A stretch of DNA of 64,000 nt from Pocillopora verrucosa. Taxonomy: Eukaryota > Cnidaria > Anthozoa > Scleractinia > Pocilloporidae. The number at the start of each line of letters is the position of its first letter. The first letter of the stretch is position 1. This document shows, piece after piece, positions 48,668 through 60,608 of this stretch. The notes under the pieces are model-generated. The model was not told where the DNA came from. It saw nothing but the letters and a program-made list of their open reading frames with translations, and did not search any database. A program made the position numbers and the translations under genes. The stretch spans positions 5,305,331 through 5,369,330 of the forward strand of contig NC_089313.1 in assembly GCF_036669915.1 (NCBI RefSeq), in the 5' to 3' direction.

Positions 48668-48834
48668 TTAATCCTTTACATACTGTTCTTGAAAGAGAAT
48701 TTGTTTAACAACCAACAATTTTTTTTTTCAGTTAGTGATCATTTTCTATACTCTCATGACCTTGATGTGTGATTCAGGGGTGATATTGTAAGGAGAAATG
48801 AGATGTTTGTCATTCTTTGGGGTCAAAAGGTTGA
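48668..48834 (+). repeat. Dispersed palindromic repeat, family B
   Basis: Has AAGAGAATTTGTTTAACAAC, CATGACCTTGATGTGTGATT and TTGTAAGGAGAAATGAGATG, ending GGGGTCAAAAGGTTGA. About 230 bases after the previous copy, in the same orientation. The left end is shortened. Confidence 0.6.
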
Positions 48835-49466
48835 TGTAAAGTAAACAGCTTTTAATTACAAACCATTATATGGTAGAAGTAATCAATAAACATACCTTAA
48901 CATATGGCTAACTTGCATCAATAATATCACATGTTAATTAATGTTTAAGGTCATTCTATATGATGTTCTGTCTTGAGGATGGCAATTCCCTCTTAATGCA
49001 CCTACAATCCTTGAGTTACAAGTTACATTTCAATGAATGTACCAACCACACCATGATATTTGCGCACAAATAGCACTGTTGCAAAAAATGTTTGACAACA
49101 GTTACTGCGCTTTTTGAAAACATGCATGGTGGAGGTGGATCTGTGAAAATTCATTTTACAATCATGTAGCAGACCTCTTACAAAACAGTTGTGATGTCTA
49201 AGAGGGTTTAATAAATATTGTTCCTTGTTGAAAATGGATAAACAACAATTTTGTTCACTTCTGCTTGCAGCAAAAACTGAGTCTTTTCCTGTCCATCTGT
49301 ATTTCAAGTGAGCAACTCTAATAAGATAATAAATAAGTTCTTGAAAATAATTTCTCAGCCTTGACAAACCTTTTTCCAGTAGATGACTGTTTGAAATCAA
49401 AACTTGTAAAAGAAAATTCCTCACATTCAGTTTTTTCTTTTACATTTATGAACACATCAGATGTTT

Positions 49467-49676
49467 AACCCTTTAAATCCCAAGAGTGACCAAGAGAGAA
49501 TTTCTCCTTACAATATCAATACAATATCAAGAAGACAAGTGATGAGAATAAAGAAAAGTATCAGTTAGGGGATAACAAGTTGATCCAATACCAAATTCTC
49601 CAGACTAACATCACAAGAACTGTATGGCAGACAGTAAGGAGAATTACTAATGAGATCTTGGGAGTTAAAGGGTTAA
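49467..49676 (-). repeat. Dispersed palindromic repeat, family A (reversed)
   Basis: A full-length copy, 210 bp, between AACCCTTTAAATCCCAAGAG and TCTTGGGAGTTAAAGGGTTA. It lies just downstream of the phosphatase stop codon. Confidence 0.65.
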
Positions 49677-49849
49677 AGGCTTTTGAATAGTTGATAGAAA
49701 TGGACCACCACTATTTCATGGTGAAAACTTTTCTTCATAAGAATTGCATCATATTTTCAAAAATTGAGGTTATAAAAATTTATTTTTAAAATATATCCTA
49801 TAAAAGAGAATGCATGGTGACTGATGAGATTTGAGGGGCTGATTCAATA

Positions 49850-52800
49850 TTATGTCATTGGACAACTCCCTTCTTTACATGAACTTCCATCCTCAGAAGA
49901 TTTAGATGACGGTTCACAGGATTTCTTGATTGATTTTGGTGAGACTTTACATGGTGGTACTGGTGATTTTTCAACCAAATCTCCACAATTAGTTTCTTGG
50001 TTGGTGCCATTTTCAGAAGAGTTAGTACCGTTGTCATTATAAGGCACATGTTGATGCACACTGCTTGATGATAAGCTGGAAACACTGTCACAAACTTCTT
50101 GTCCAGAATTTTCTTTCTTGTGAGAGTCCAAGAAGACAACAACTACTGAAATGTTATCACTAGAACCTGCTTCTTTTGCACCATCCACAAGACACTTTGC
50201 TACAGATGCCCTATCTCCCCCTTCAGCAAGGTACTGACGCACAGCATCCACAGCCTCAGATGGTTTAATTACATCCCACAAACCATCACAGGCTAAGATT
50301 AGGAAGTCTTCATCACCTGTTCAGAAAGTAAACAAAGTAAAGATTTAAAGATACAATGGAGTTTGAGTAACACGAACATGTTATTCAATATTAACAATTC
50401 CTTGCACTTGGCTTTCCTTTTCAGACACTTATCCTACATGCATTCTCTGTTTTTAGCATCTAGAGGGATTTATTTGTTACTACCATTTTTCAGAAGGGGG
50501 AGGGGGGGGGGAGTGGGAAAGAAGCTAACTAAAAGAGAGAGGTATCAGACTTGTTCACAACTGGGTCCCAGATGACAACTCTTTTGATTGATTTGGGAAG
50601 AGGGTATTAAAGAGGATCTTTGAAACAGTCAAAATTAAATTGAACAGAGCTATCCCTCTTTCCAAACCTGCAATTCTAGATCAAATACTGCCTTTCCTTG
50701 AATAAGCTCCCTCACTCTAATAAGTGACCTCCCCCCAAATGAGTGCCCACCCACTACGCCGTAATGTAAAACAAGCATCTCTTTTGAATAAGTGTACCCC
50801 CTTCATCCCTTTCTTTGATAGCAGGAACACAAGGAAAACCTGTTTCTAATGCCACTTTATTTACAACTTTTAAAGCTTCACCTACAGATGAACCAAAACA
50901 GAAGAAAAATAGGCACCCCCCCTTAATTAAGGCCCTCTTCCAATAGGCCCCCCTCCTTTGGCCAAAATTTCAAATAAGTGCCTGGTATGGTAAGTTACAA
51001 TACCTTCAAGATCCAATTCCTCTGTGTCTGGCTCTCCACTTATGTAAGGCTTGTGCTCAGCATCACCAATTGCTCGGGAGACTGAGAGACTTCCATTTAC
51101 TCGCCATGCACCAAAGAACACAACACAACCTCCAAGAGCTTCAATACGCTGTCTTTCATCCTAGAAGCAATTTACCTTTATCTGTTAACAATTGTTTCAA
51201 AAGAAGTAAAGATTATTTATTACTTCAAAAACTTAAAAACACATTGCTGAATATAGTCCACATCAGTTGGTGTGCAAGAAAACACGGAGGAGAGCTTCCA
51301 CTAAACCACTCCTACTGATTAATCCTCTTACTCTCAAGATCGCAGTAGTAATTCTTCTAACTGTATGCCACACAATTCTATGGATATTTTAAGGAGAAAT
51401 TCTGTCTTGATCAATCATAAAAGCCTTTTATCCCTACCAGGGACCAACATATTATTTCTCCTTACAATATCATTGCTACTGTAAATAAACGGATATGGTT
51501 ATAGGAACAAAGAAAATTGTTTCATCTCAAAATGCTATGAGTAAAACCTGTTCAAGTATTCCCTTTAATGGCCAACATGACACTAGATGGTTATTTAATA
51601 ACAGAAGAGATGATATTGTGACTGTCTTTGAAACAAGAAGAAAATTTTGCTTGAGAGTGACACCAAACTAGAAATCACTAAAAAGTTGCAGAAATTGAAA
51701 TTAACACAAAACACACGATTCACAATACTTTTCAAGGTAAGGTGTTCATATCCATTTTGAACGCCAAACAGTGTTAGGGTTATACCTGAAATAGGCTCCA
51801 TTTGGCACAAAAAGAAGCTCATTTTGTTGTCCTTGGACTTAACCTGTCAGCTAAACATGCTTCACACCAACAAATATAGGAGCTTGTTATATCTCTCAGT
51901 TACTACATGCACTTTGATTAGTCAATTTTTACTTTGACCCTTAGAGTGACCATGAGAGAATTTCTCTTTGCAATATCAATACAATATTAAGTAGACAAGT
52001 GATGAGAATAAAGAAAAATATCAATTTGGGGATAATTAGCTGATCCAATTCTAAATTCTCTGAACTAACATTGCAAGAATTGTATGGTTGACAGTAAGGA
52101 GAATGACAAATTTGAACTAGCAGTTTAAGGGTTAAAGCCCAATAAATTCAAAAGTTTGTTTGAATTGAATGCTTCCTCCTACATTTGAAGCCAGAGACAT
52201 AAAAATTATCTTTCTACCCTCCTTTTCTTGGTTTGCACTGTAAGTTATGGAAATTCCTTTCTTCCGCTTCAAGATTTATGACCTGCATGCCTTACACTTG
52301 GGCCATAAATTCAAGCAGAAATAACTTGGTCCATAACTTACAATTTAGACCTTGAACTTGGTTAGTAAGAGATATTAGGGGTTTGTACACTTTTGAGCTG
52401 CAAAAATTCTGTGACTTTCCATGACTATTTCTATCACTCTTCAAAAAATTTCATGACCTAAGTTAAGCAAGTGTACTGATTGGTTCATTCCAAATGGCAC
52501 ACAAATCTAGGAAATTGTCATATAAGAATGCAGTATAAACAAAAATGGCTGCAAGTGCAGATCTTACAACATGCGCTGATATTTATTTATACTGAAATTA
52601 AATTTTATTTTTTAACTTGGTTAATTCTTCAACTTTGGATCTATCTTTACACTCATTCAAAGCCAGTTAATTTTCTACGACTTTCCATGATTTTCCAAGA
52701 GCCAAGCCTAAATCCAAAGACTCTCCAGGCCTGGAAAATGAAATTATAAAATTCCATTTCTTTCAATGTTTGCCAGGACCTGTACAAACCTCGGGTATAT

Positions 52801-55800
52801 ATTTTAGTAACAAATTGAGTCTGTTGATGTATTCAACCAAGTTTCCAGTGTTACATCATACCTCTCTATCTGGCTTGTGGGGATCCATGAGGAGATATGG
52901 CTGCCCAGCTTTACACAGTACAACCTGTGAATCTCCCAACCATGCAACATAAAGCGATTGACCCTTTATAAACACAGCTACGCCTGTGGAACCACTTCGA
53001 AGACCCTAAAAATTTTGAAGATAAAAGAGAAAAATGTTAAATTTGACAAGCCTCTCATGTTCTGTCTCAATTCATTTTGCAGAAATATATGATGTTATCC
53101 TCAGTATCCTCACTAAAAATTTGATGGGCATTGGCAACACAAACGCAAACTCAAGGCAACCAGTGTCATTCTCTCAAACTGCTCCCTTGGCCATATCACG
53201 AAGAGAAGTTGATGTTTATATGGATAAATTGCAAAGAGCACTTTTGAAAACTAAGAGGATCTCTCTTTGCCTGGCTGAGGTTCCAACAGGTTTCATGGAA
53301 TGCTGGCGGTCAACCCCTACAATGCTTCTAAGTCCTGCAGTCCTGCACCAATTTCGTGAGTGAGTGGGTGATTTTCTGTAAACTGGAGAAATCTTAACCC
53401 TTTAACTCCCATGAGTGACCAAGAGAGAATTTCTCCTTACAGCGTTAATGCAACATCAAGCAGACAAGTGATGAGAATAAAGAAAAATAGTGACTAGGGG
53501 ATTTTTAGTTGATCCAATACCAAATTCTCCAAACTAACATCATAAGAATCGTATGGCAGATAGTAAGGAGAATTTCTGATGAGATCTTGGGAGTGAAAGG
53601 ATTAATTTGTAAAACAGAGGTGCACTTACAAAACACAAACCACACTTCTAAGCCCTAATAACATACAGTATAAATACATTATAATCTTCTTCACCATAGT
53701 GTCCCTTAAGTTCTACATTTATCATTCAATTTTATTAGTCATCGACAAGTATAGAACAAGCAATGAAGAAGAAACACTGGCAATTACATATAGAATTACA
53801 CAAGGGTGTGCATAAATTTGGAATTTCTCTGAGTGTTCGACGCAATATCTCGTAAATGAGTTCAGTGAACAAGTGAAATATCTAGTTTAGTATGAGAAGA
53901 GAAATTCCATATTAACAAGCAACCATGCACTATTTTATGGATCCTTATAAAACACTGCAGTTACAGCCAGACTAGAAATATTACCTCTCTTTTGGCCTTT
54001 GCTACAAAGCATTCATCTGTCTTTTCAAATGCTTCTTTCAAAGCAAGTCTAGGATCAATATCAAGGTTTTTGTTCCTTGCAAGATGGCAGTGAAGGTGAG
54101 TAGCAGAAAAATTGGAAGCATCCACTCCACTGTGACCATCATATACAGCAAAGAATGCTTGATTGCTGAAGCCCTTATCAAAAGAGAATAAAATCTCATA
54201 TCAAGATATTAATAGATAATTTAATAATTTATTGCAGTACAGGATATTGAACAATTTCCATGGGGAAAAGGGGGGGAAGGTTACATGTGGTGAGCTTACA
54301 AAGTATATATCCTATTTGACTGAATGACAAGAAATACTCATACTTCTATCATTCCACAAAAAATGAAATAAACTTCAGCAGTTAAGTCTAGTTTGCATTT
54401 ATTGCAAACACGGCTGGCAGAGCAGCTGCAGGCATGCCCAAGGACAATGTTATGGCACACATGTACTGTATGTGAACATTTAGTACCAACTGTCCCAGGC
54501 ATTGACTGCTGGCTTACCTGCAAAGTTGAGCTGAGTTCAACTTAACAGGTTAAACAAATTTCAATGACATCCTTGGCAACATCTCAAGAGTAAAAAATTA
54601 CCTGTGGAAATCCAAAGAGACAGTTAAATTCAGGCAAGATAACATGTCTATCCTCCATTTTTCTTCTGGTGTTCTTGATAGCATGAGCATATGATTCATA
54701 TGTGATCTTTGACTTGTGGAAGGAGGGCAGCTCACTGCTCCATTGCCTACAAATCTCTATAACCCTATTAATGGCATCTCTGGCAATTTTGGAGGAGTCC
54801 AGTACTGTCAAAAAAAAAAAAAAAAAGAAAAAAATATTGTAAGGTTACACATGTGTGGCATCTATGAATTATTATACTTAGTTAACTCGGAATTATGTAG
54901 CCATGTTTCTGGTTGAAATTGATGCATGAGGTGTCATCAGATTTTTCTGATTAAAATTTATTGATATCGTACTGAGAAATTCCTTTGCAGTTACTCCTTG
55001 CAGTGAAATGATGTTGAGCCAGAGGCTCATGGGGCACCAGGAATCAAAATAGGTATTTGGCTATGGCGCAGAATTCAATGGCAAAATTTTCATGGCCTTA
55101 GTTAATTCTTCAATCCTTTCACATTCACTTTCACTCCCAAGATCTAACCAGTAATTCTTCTTACTGTCTGATATATATGTCTTCTAATATTAATTATGTT
55201 AGTTTGAAGAATTTGGAATTGGATCAAACAATAATTCCCTAATTGATATTTTTCTGTATTCTCATTACTTGTCTCCTTGACATTGTACTGATAGTGTAAG
55301 GAGAAATTCTATCTAGGTCACTAAAGTTAATAGAGATGAAAATTACAGTACTTGAGGTGAGACAATTTGGGAACTTTGGCAACTGCACACTAATGTGTAT
55401 TACAAGTTTGACTGTAATAAAGTAGAGGCACATGCATTCTGAATGTACTCACAAGCATCCTTTTCCTCCTCATGCCTATAAATGGAGAGATCTTTTTTGC
55501 TGATTTCATCAACGGCGGCACGGGTTATAACAGCAGCCACAGCTTCAGGTGCTCCACTGAAAACAAAACACCATGCTAAAAAAATGAGTTATATAGATAA
55601 AAAGGATTCAGATCACAAGATACTAGTCAAAATCTTAGTCAGGTCACTTTGCTATGCTTTAAGCAAAACATTTCATTAATCAATAGAAGCTTCTAAGCTA
55701 TTCAATCCTTTCTTTTATTCTTATGCTTTTAATGAATGATCAGCAGTATTCTGATAAGGAGAAATTACATTCTAGTCACTCTTAGGGTTGAAAGGATTAA

Positions 55801-57480
55801 ACTGCTTGGGAAACCTGGGAGGAAAAAGGAAAGGCAGGGGAAAATCACAATACTCTCTGTCATTTCATGCTGGCTTTCTACCATCACTAAAGCTGCTTCC
55901 AACAAAATTTGCTGACTTTAAAAGTAGCACATTGAAAGATAAGTAAGCAATAACTTGGATTCTCTTTCAGTTTTTCGCAGTTCTCTGTTTCTGATTTTCA
56001 TCCAGTTACAGCTGGTTTAACTAAACATGTTTTGCTTGTGCAAAAGGGGTATATGACACTTAACCTATTGATCTTTAAGCATATTTACCTGCAGGTCTTG
56101 TTATTAAAAAGGAAAACAACATTTCCTTGATTGATCCTTGGACTATGGAACAGCTCTTTACACAATCATCTCATTCGTATCAAAGTCTAAAAACCTCATG
56201 CATTACTTTTGTAAGCTTGGGCTTAGTTTAAAAAAAAGATGTCTCTCTTCTACCAGAAAATTATAATTAAATATAGGTTTTCTCTCAACAGGGTGGTAAT
56301 CATGTGGTTTGCTGAACACATCAACTGCACAGTGGTCTGCCCTGATCATCCCATAAGCTAAAAGCCTAACTCAATCGTACATTGATAACCTAATTTTCAC
56401 ATTAATTATGCTACAACAGCAAACCAACTCCTGTCGCTCACACTGGTTGAAACAGTGTGAGCGACATTTACAGAAAGTTAAATTAGAATGACTTGAATTT
56501 TAGTGTATCCAGTTTACCACAAGTGCATACTGATATTTCAGTCAATTTTCAGTGATAATGTTTTCTTCAAAGGGATGTGAGTTAAATCACACTCAACTGT
56601 ACTTTAAGCTTTGAACATTCTTGTACAATAATTAATCGCACCAACTCTACAATATCATTTCAGTTATTTTTTTTCGTTTGAACAGCCTTTATTGGAAAGA
56701 TGATATCAACACCCACCCATGATAAATATCGACTGTCCGATCTGTAACTCATTTACTATTTATATCTGAAAGATATTGACGATTTACGTTGACAACCGAA
56801 ATATTGGCTACAAAATGCCGCATATTGAAGTTTGAGGTAATATTAAACTAAATTACACTCACTCAAACCTGTTACTTGAAACATAATGAAGTAATTTCTC
56901 GCTCAAAACACGCTTAGAACATGATAATATTGATTAATTAACTTTTCTGTATGAGCTTATCTCGCCTCGAGTAGAAAATCTTTTTAGAAATAAATTCAAT
57001 CACCGTCCAAGCTTGTTAAACTGAATTCTTTAGTTTCTTCACGTCCGAAACCACAATTACTCAAAACAATCTCAAGCGTGAAAAGTTCCTCTTCCTTTAC
57101 AAAAGGACAGGGGTCTTACATCATTTTAATTTTTTAAACAGAACATTTTGAATGCCAATCCCTATTGCAGTATTCAAAACTCTATGTAAACACACGCAAC
57201 ACGAAGGACAGATTCCACGCTAGAGTAAACACTGCTATCTCACCCCAAAATGGCTCAATTATTCATAAGTAAGGATTATAAACAGCCCTTGCCTTTTATT
57301 GAGGTACTGCATACACCATTCGATGCATTCTCCCTCCAACTCGTTGACAGAAATAGATAGCGGGGTAACTCGAAATGGTAGGGGTTCGTCCTCTCCGAAA
57401 GCGTCGGGTCGAAGTGCAACAAATCGACGCACGAATTCGATTGTCTGATGCACTTCCTCCTCCGTAAACAGTACACTCAT
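49850..57480 (-). CDS. PPM1E/PPM1F-type PP2C Ser/Thr phosphatase
   Basis: Seven exons in phase: 57480-57293, 55556-55453, 54804-54602, 54173-53985, 53005-52862, 51160-51004 and 50316-49850, giving 483 aa. PPM1E/F (POPX, CaMK phosphatases) are metal-dependent phosphatases that act on CaM kinases and PAK. The N-terminal 97 residues align with the acidic regulatory region of PPM1F ([18 protein letters not shown]). The catalytic fold has [11 protein letters not shown] (D149), [11 protein letters not shown] (D177), AWLGDSQ (D253), [14 protein letters not shown] (D339) and [12 protein letters not shown] (D382), so all metal-binding aspartates are present. The family hallmark [15 protein letters not shown] is clear. 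A Ser-rich tail of about 90 residues follows. The first intron appears to use a GC donor (AAAAG/GCAAGG). Vertebrate E and F cannot be told apart here; one pre-duplication orthologue is likely. Confidence 0.92.
51317..51428 (+). repeat. Dispersed palindromic repeat, family A, internally deleted
   Basis: Has the left end (CTTACTCTCAAGATCGCAGT, TAACTGTATGCCACACAATT) joined directly to the right part (TTTTAAGGAGAAATTCTGTC). The middle of about 100 bases is gone. It lies in a phosphatase intron. Confidence 0.55.
51936..52136 (-). repeat. Dispersed palindromic repeat, family A (reversed)
   Basis: Full length, in a phosphatase intron. Shows GACCATGAGAGAATTTCTCT, AAGTAGACAAGTGATGAGAA and GACAGTAAGGAGAATGACAA. 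The ends are degenerate. Confidence 0.6.
53396..53607 (-). repeat. Dispersed palindromic repeat, family A (reversed)
   Basis: Full length, well preserved: AACCCTTTAACTCCCATGAG to ATCTTGGGAGTGAAAGGATT. In the intron between exons 54173-53985 and 53005-52862. Confidence 0.65.
55115..55345 (+). repeat. Dispersed palindromic repeat, family A
   Basis: Has TTTCACTCCCAAGATCTAAC, ATTTGGAATTGGATCAAAC and TAGTGTAAGGAGAAATTCTA. In a phosphatase intron. Confidence 0.6.
55704..55801 (+). repeat. Dispersed palindromic repeat, family B, internally deleted
   Basis: A short form of about 100 bases: CAATCCTTTCTTTTATTC then GATAAGGAGAAATTACATTC and CTTAGGGTTGAAAGGATTAA. In intron 1 of the phosphatase gene. 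Confidence 0.55.
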
Positions 57481-58104
57481 GGCCAGGAGAGATTTGTAAT
57501 CGTGGAAGCCTTACACATGTGAAGGAATGTCAACCAACTCATCGCACGCTTACCCAGCCATGCCAGGCACGTACGTTCTTCTGTGACTGTCGAACTCGTG
57601 GCGCGTTCGAAATGAATTGTGGGTCACGATTGATCGATTTTCGTCACGGTCGAGGCCAGGTCACGTTTTGACACAGCTAGCGATTTTTGTGGGGTTTGGC
57701 ACGGAGCCACCACAACAGGTGGAGAGCCCAAAGACTGAAGGAGGAGTTATTTAAAAAGCACACTTAAAAAATGTCATCAACGGCGCTGACTAGGTATGCG
57801 ATGATGGAATGCCTGGATATTTTATGAAAGTATGTTTTGAAAATAAACAGAGCTTTACTTTTCCATCGGTGAATACGGATCAATTTATCTTTTCATGTCA
57901 ATGGTATCATAAACACTCGATGATAAAGTAATTTTTATATAAAAAGCTTTATATTATAAGCATGAGCAGGCCCTTTTCTCGAAGGTCTTTGTTATTACTC
58001 CTGCTGTTGAATTTTTCAGCAGTTAGGCTTAAAAATTATGAATTCACTAACTGCTTTCCCTATTGCGGGAACCACTACTGAAGGGTCCCTTTCAGTTACG
58101 TGGA

Positions 58105-58778
58105 CGATGGAATAAAGGAACAATGGAATAGAGGAACAATGGATTAGAGGAACAGTAGAATAGAGGAATAGTAGAATGGATGTATAATGGAAGAGTAGAA
58201 CAGTAGAACAGTGGAACAGTAGAACAGTGGAACAGTAGAACAGTGGAACAGTAGAACAGTGGAACAGTAGAACAGTGGAACAGTAGAACAGTGGAACAGT
58301 AGAACAGTGGAACAGTAGAACATTGGAACAGTAGAACAGTGGAACAGTAGAACAGTGGAACAGTAGAACAGTGGAACAGTAGAACAGTGGAACAGTAGAA
58401 CAGTGGAACAGTAGAACAGTGGAACAGTAGAACAGTGGAACAGTAGAACAGTGGAACAGTAGAACAGTGGAACAGTAGAACAGTGGAACAGTAGAACAGT
58501 GGAACAGTAGAACAGTGGAACAGTAGAACAGTGGAACAGTAGAACAGTGGAACAGTAGAACAGTGGAACAGTAGAACAGTGGAACAGTAGAACAGTGGAA
58601 CAGTAGAACAGTGGAACAGTAGAACAGTGGAACAGTGGAACAGTGGAACAGTGGAACAGTGGAACAGTAGAACAGTGGAACAGTAGAACAGTGGAGCAGT
58701 GGAGCAGTGGAGCAGCGGAGCAGTGGAGCAGCGGAGCAGTGGAACAGTAGTACAGTACAACAGAAGAAGAGCGGAACA
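58105..58778 (+). repeat. Minisatellite of AACAGTRG octamers arranged as a 16-bp unit
   Basis: The core from about 58195 to 58625 alternates AACAGTAG and AACAGTGG almost without error, so the homogenised unit is 16 bp, roughly 26 copies. One variant (AACATTGG) is at about 58321. From 58625 the pattern changes to plain AACAGTGG octamers, then to AGCAGTGG and AGCAGCGG. The left edge (58105-58195) is made of degraded octamers (GAATAGAGG, GGAACAATGG). Because 16 is not a multiple of three and the unit has no minus-strand stop, all three minus frames stay open for more than 200 codons; these are not genes. Confidence 0.92.
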
Positions 58779-60205
58779 TGCAAGACCAATCAAGGACAAA
58801 TGAAACCTCGAAAGAACAACTGGACCAAGCTCACGATGTGAGCGAAATAGCGCTCTCACAATTCATTTGCCTTTGACTTCGCCGCTTCTGAAAAAACCTA
58901 GCACTAAACTTGACGAAGAAATCTTCCCAAGAACACGCAAGCATCTAGGGAAATCCGATTAAGTAATAGGGACCGCTTTTTTTATTGGCTTACTGGCTAA
59001 ATAACTCACGCAGGATGTTGGGAGAAAACAAGAAAGAAAAACTTTTCAAATTTTTCGAAGGACTGTGGGTTTACCAATGCAATAAACGATAGGTTTTTGA
59101 CCAATCAAGGAGTTCGAAATATCTCAATTATCACATTATAGATGAAAGTCTTTTGACAAAGGATGCTTTAAATGCAAAGCATTTTATTTGTTAAAACGAC
59201 ATTTATCTTTTTTCTTTATACAATCTCCACGGACACAGATTTGTATCCACAAATAAATACATTTTACTAAAAATTCTACACTTCTAGTCCAACATAATTT
59301 AAGATTTACATACATAAATAGATGTCTGACATAAATTAAATTAGAGATTTGAAATTCATTTTATATCTTAGTTTACACCAATATTCAAAACGCCGGGGGA
59401 GCAGCCCTTACTACGACGAATTTCTAATGATACTTAGTCTCTTACGCGGCCAATTCTTGCTTTGTCATGCAAAAGTTCTTCCAAGTTGCGTGACACATTG
59501 CGTGATAGCAATAAATGTCTGCGAAAGAGATTGCGGAGCTAATTTCCAAGCATAGTAATACGTACTTCGTTTACATGACTGATATCACAATCCGCGAAAG
59601 ATGAAATGAGGGTGAAGTTGCCGATCACACTTTTGGACAAATTGCAATGCCTTCTTCATTTTCAACGTAGGGTTACTTTCTCCTATTTTTCAGATAAATA
59701 AAATCTAACAAAATCTCGCTCCTCGTGAATTTCGTGTGAAAAAATTTCATTAAGTTTTCCTCAAGTTAACATCTCCGACGTTAACTCGTGGTCGCCATCT
59801 TGGGGGAGACCCAAATTCCTTTCTTTTACATTCATAAAAAGCTATATACAAAACATGGGCTTTGAAGAATGAATGAATGAGTACAACAATGCCTTACTAA
59901 AGGAAACCGCATTTAAGATTAGAAATCTATGTTTGGAGTACGGTTTATACGTTATTCTCTCAACGTAAATCAGAAAAATTCAAAAGCCCTAACTACCGGA
60001 GATAGTGGGTTTGTGATTTGCAAAAATACTAAGCCTAAATTGTATTTTAAGTAATTTGATACTCATGTAAACTTATTTTCCAAAGGCATTGTTTCATTGT
60101 ACCGTCTCCGAAACTCTGTTTAAAATACTTTATTTAACGACGCCTTTAGCTTGCGAGCATGCTCTCGTTATCAGCGCTAAAGAAAGCGTGTTTTTCCGCC
60201 CGCAG

Positions 60206-60391
60206 GAAGATTTGAGACGAGTCGAGGAGAGGTTTACCGAGAGTCTGGCACTATTTAAATCACTGTTGGACCCCTTCAGACCTCTCGCCGACTGGTGCTG
60301 TCCAGGCCTTCTACTTTACCGCAGGCGAAAAAACTCGTGCCGACGCACTAAAAGTGGGAGCCTGTTCACAAGCTACGACTTGTTACCATAA
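60206..60391 (+). other. Possible plus-strand terminal exon, unassigned
   Basis: A polypyrimidine tract and acceptor-like TTTTTCCGCCCGCAG is followed by an open frame (DLRRVEERFTESLALFKSLL, then ADWCCPGLLLYRRRK) ending at TAA, about 61 codons. It reads like a helical, basic C-terminus. The base composition is more GC-rich than its surroundings. No upstream exon was found. The reverse strand is also open here, so this may be chance or part of an alternative MYND-gene transcript. Confidence 0.25.
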
Positions 60392-60608
60392 CCCTTCAAC
60401 TTACATAATTCCTTAGTGTATGTAAACCAACTATTGTTTCAGCCAATTTTTTTTGCTCACACATTCATTTTTTTCCAGAATAACAAGGTGCAGTAAATAC
60501 ATTAAACGATCAGTTGAACTGTCCGTCGCAGAAATGTCCAAAAAAAAAATACCCTGTGTTGAGTCGCGCAGAGGAGATGCGGTGAAGAGATATGGAACTT
60601 GAAGTGAA

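Larger units (their letters stand above)
46769..49849. other. Intergenic region upstream of ABCC4-like gene and 3' of the phosphatase gene
   Basis: The first part should hold the ABCC4-like promoter; a GC-rich stretch (GCGCGGGAAATTTGCGCGCG) sits at 46776-46795. It then holds two family B repeats (48240-48431, 48668-48834) and one family A repeat (49467-49676). A frame of 83 codons at 47750-48001 and one of 133 codons at 49023-49424 (minus) show no family features. No gene is supported. Confidence 0.5.
57481..60608. other. Intergenic region between phosphatase promoter and MYND gene 3' end
   Basis: Holds the phosphatase promoter (first 250 bases), the octamer minisatellite (58105-58778) and AT-rich DNA. 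A possible plus-strand coding stretch lies at 60206-60391. No further gene is supported. Confidence 0.5.

Noticed and set aside
58016..58859. Three long overlapping minus-strand ORFs (211-257 codons) rich in CSTVPLFY-type repeats
   Set aside because: They are the three frames of a stop-free 16-bp tandem array and contain no domain or splice logic.
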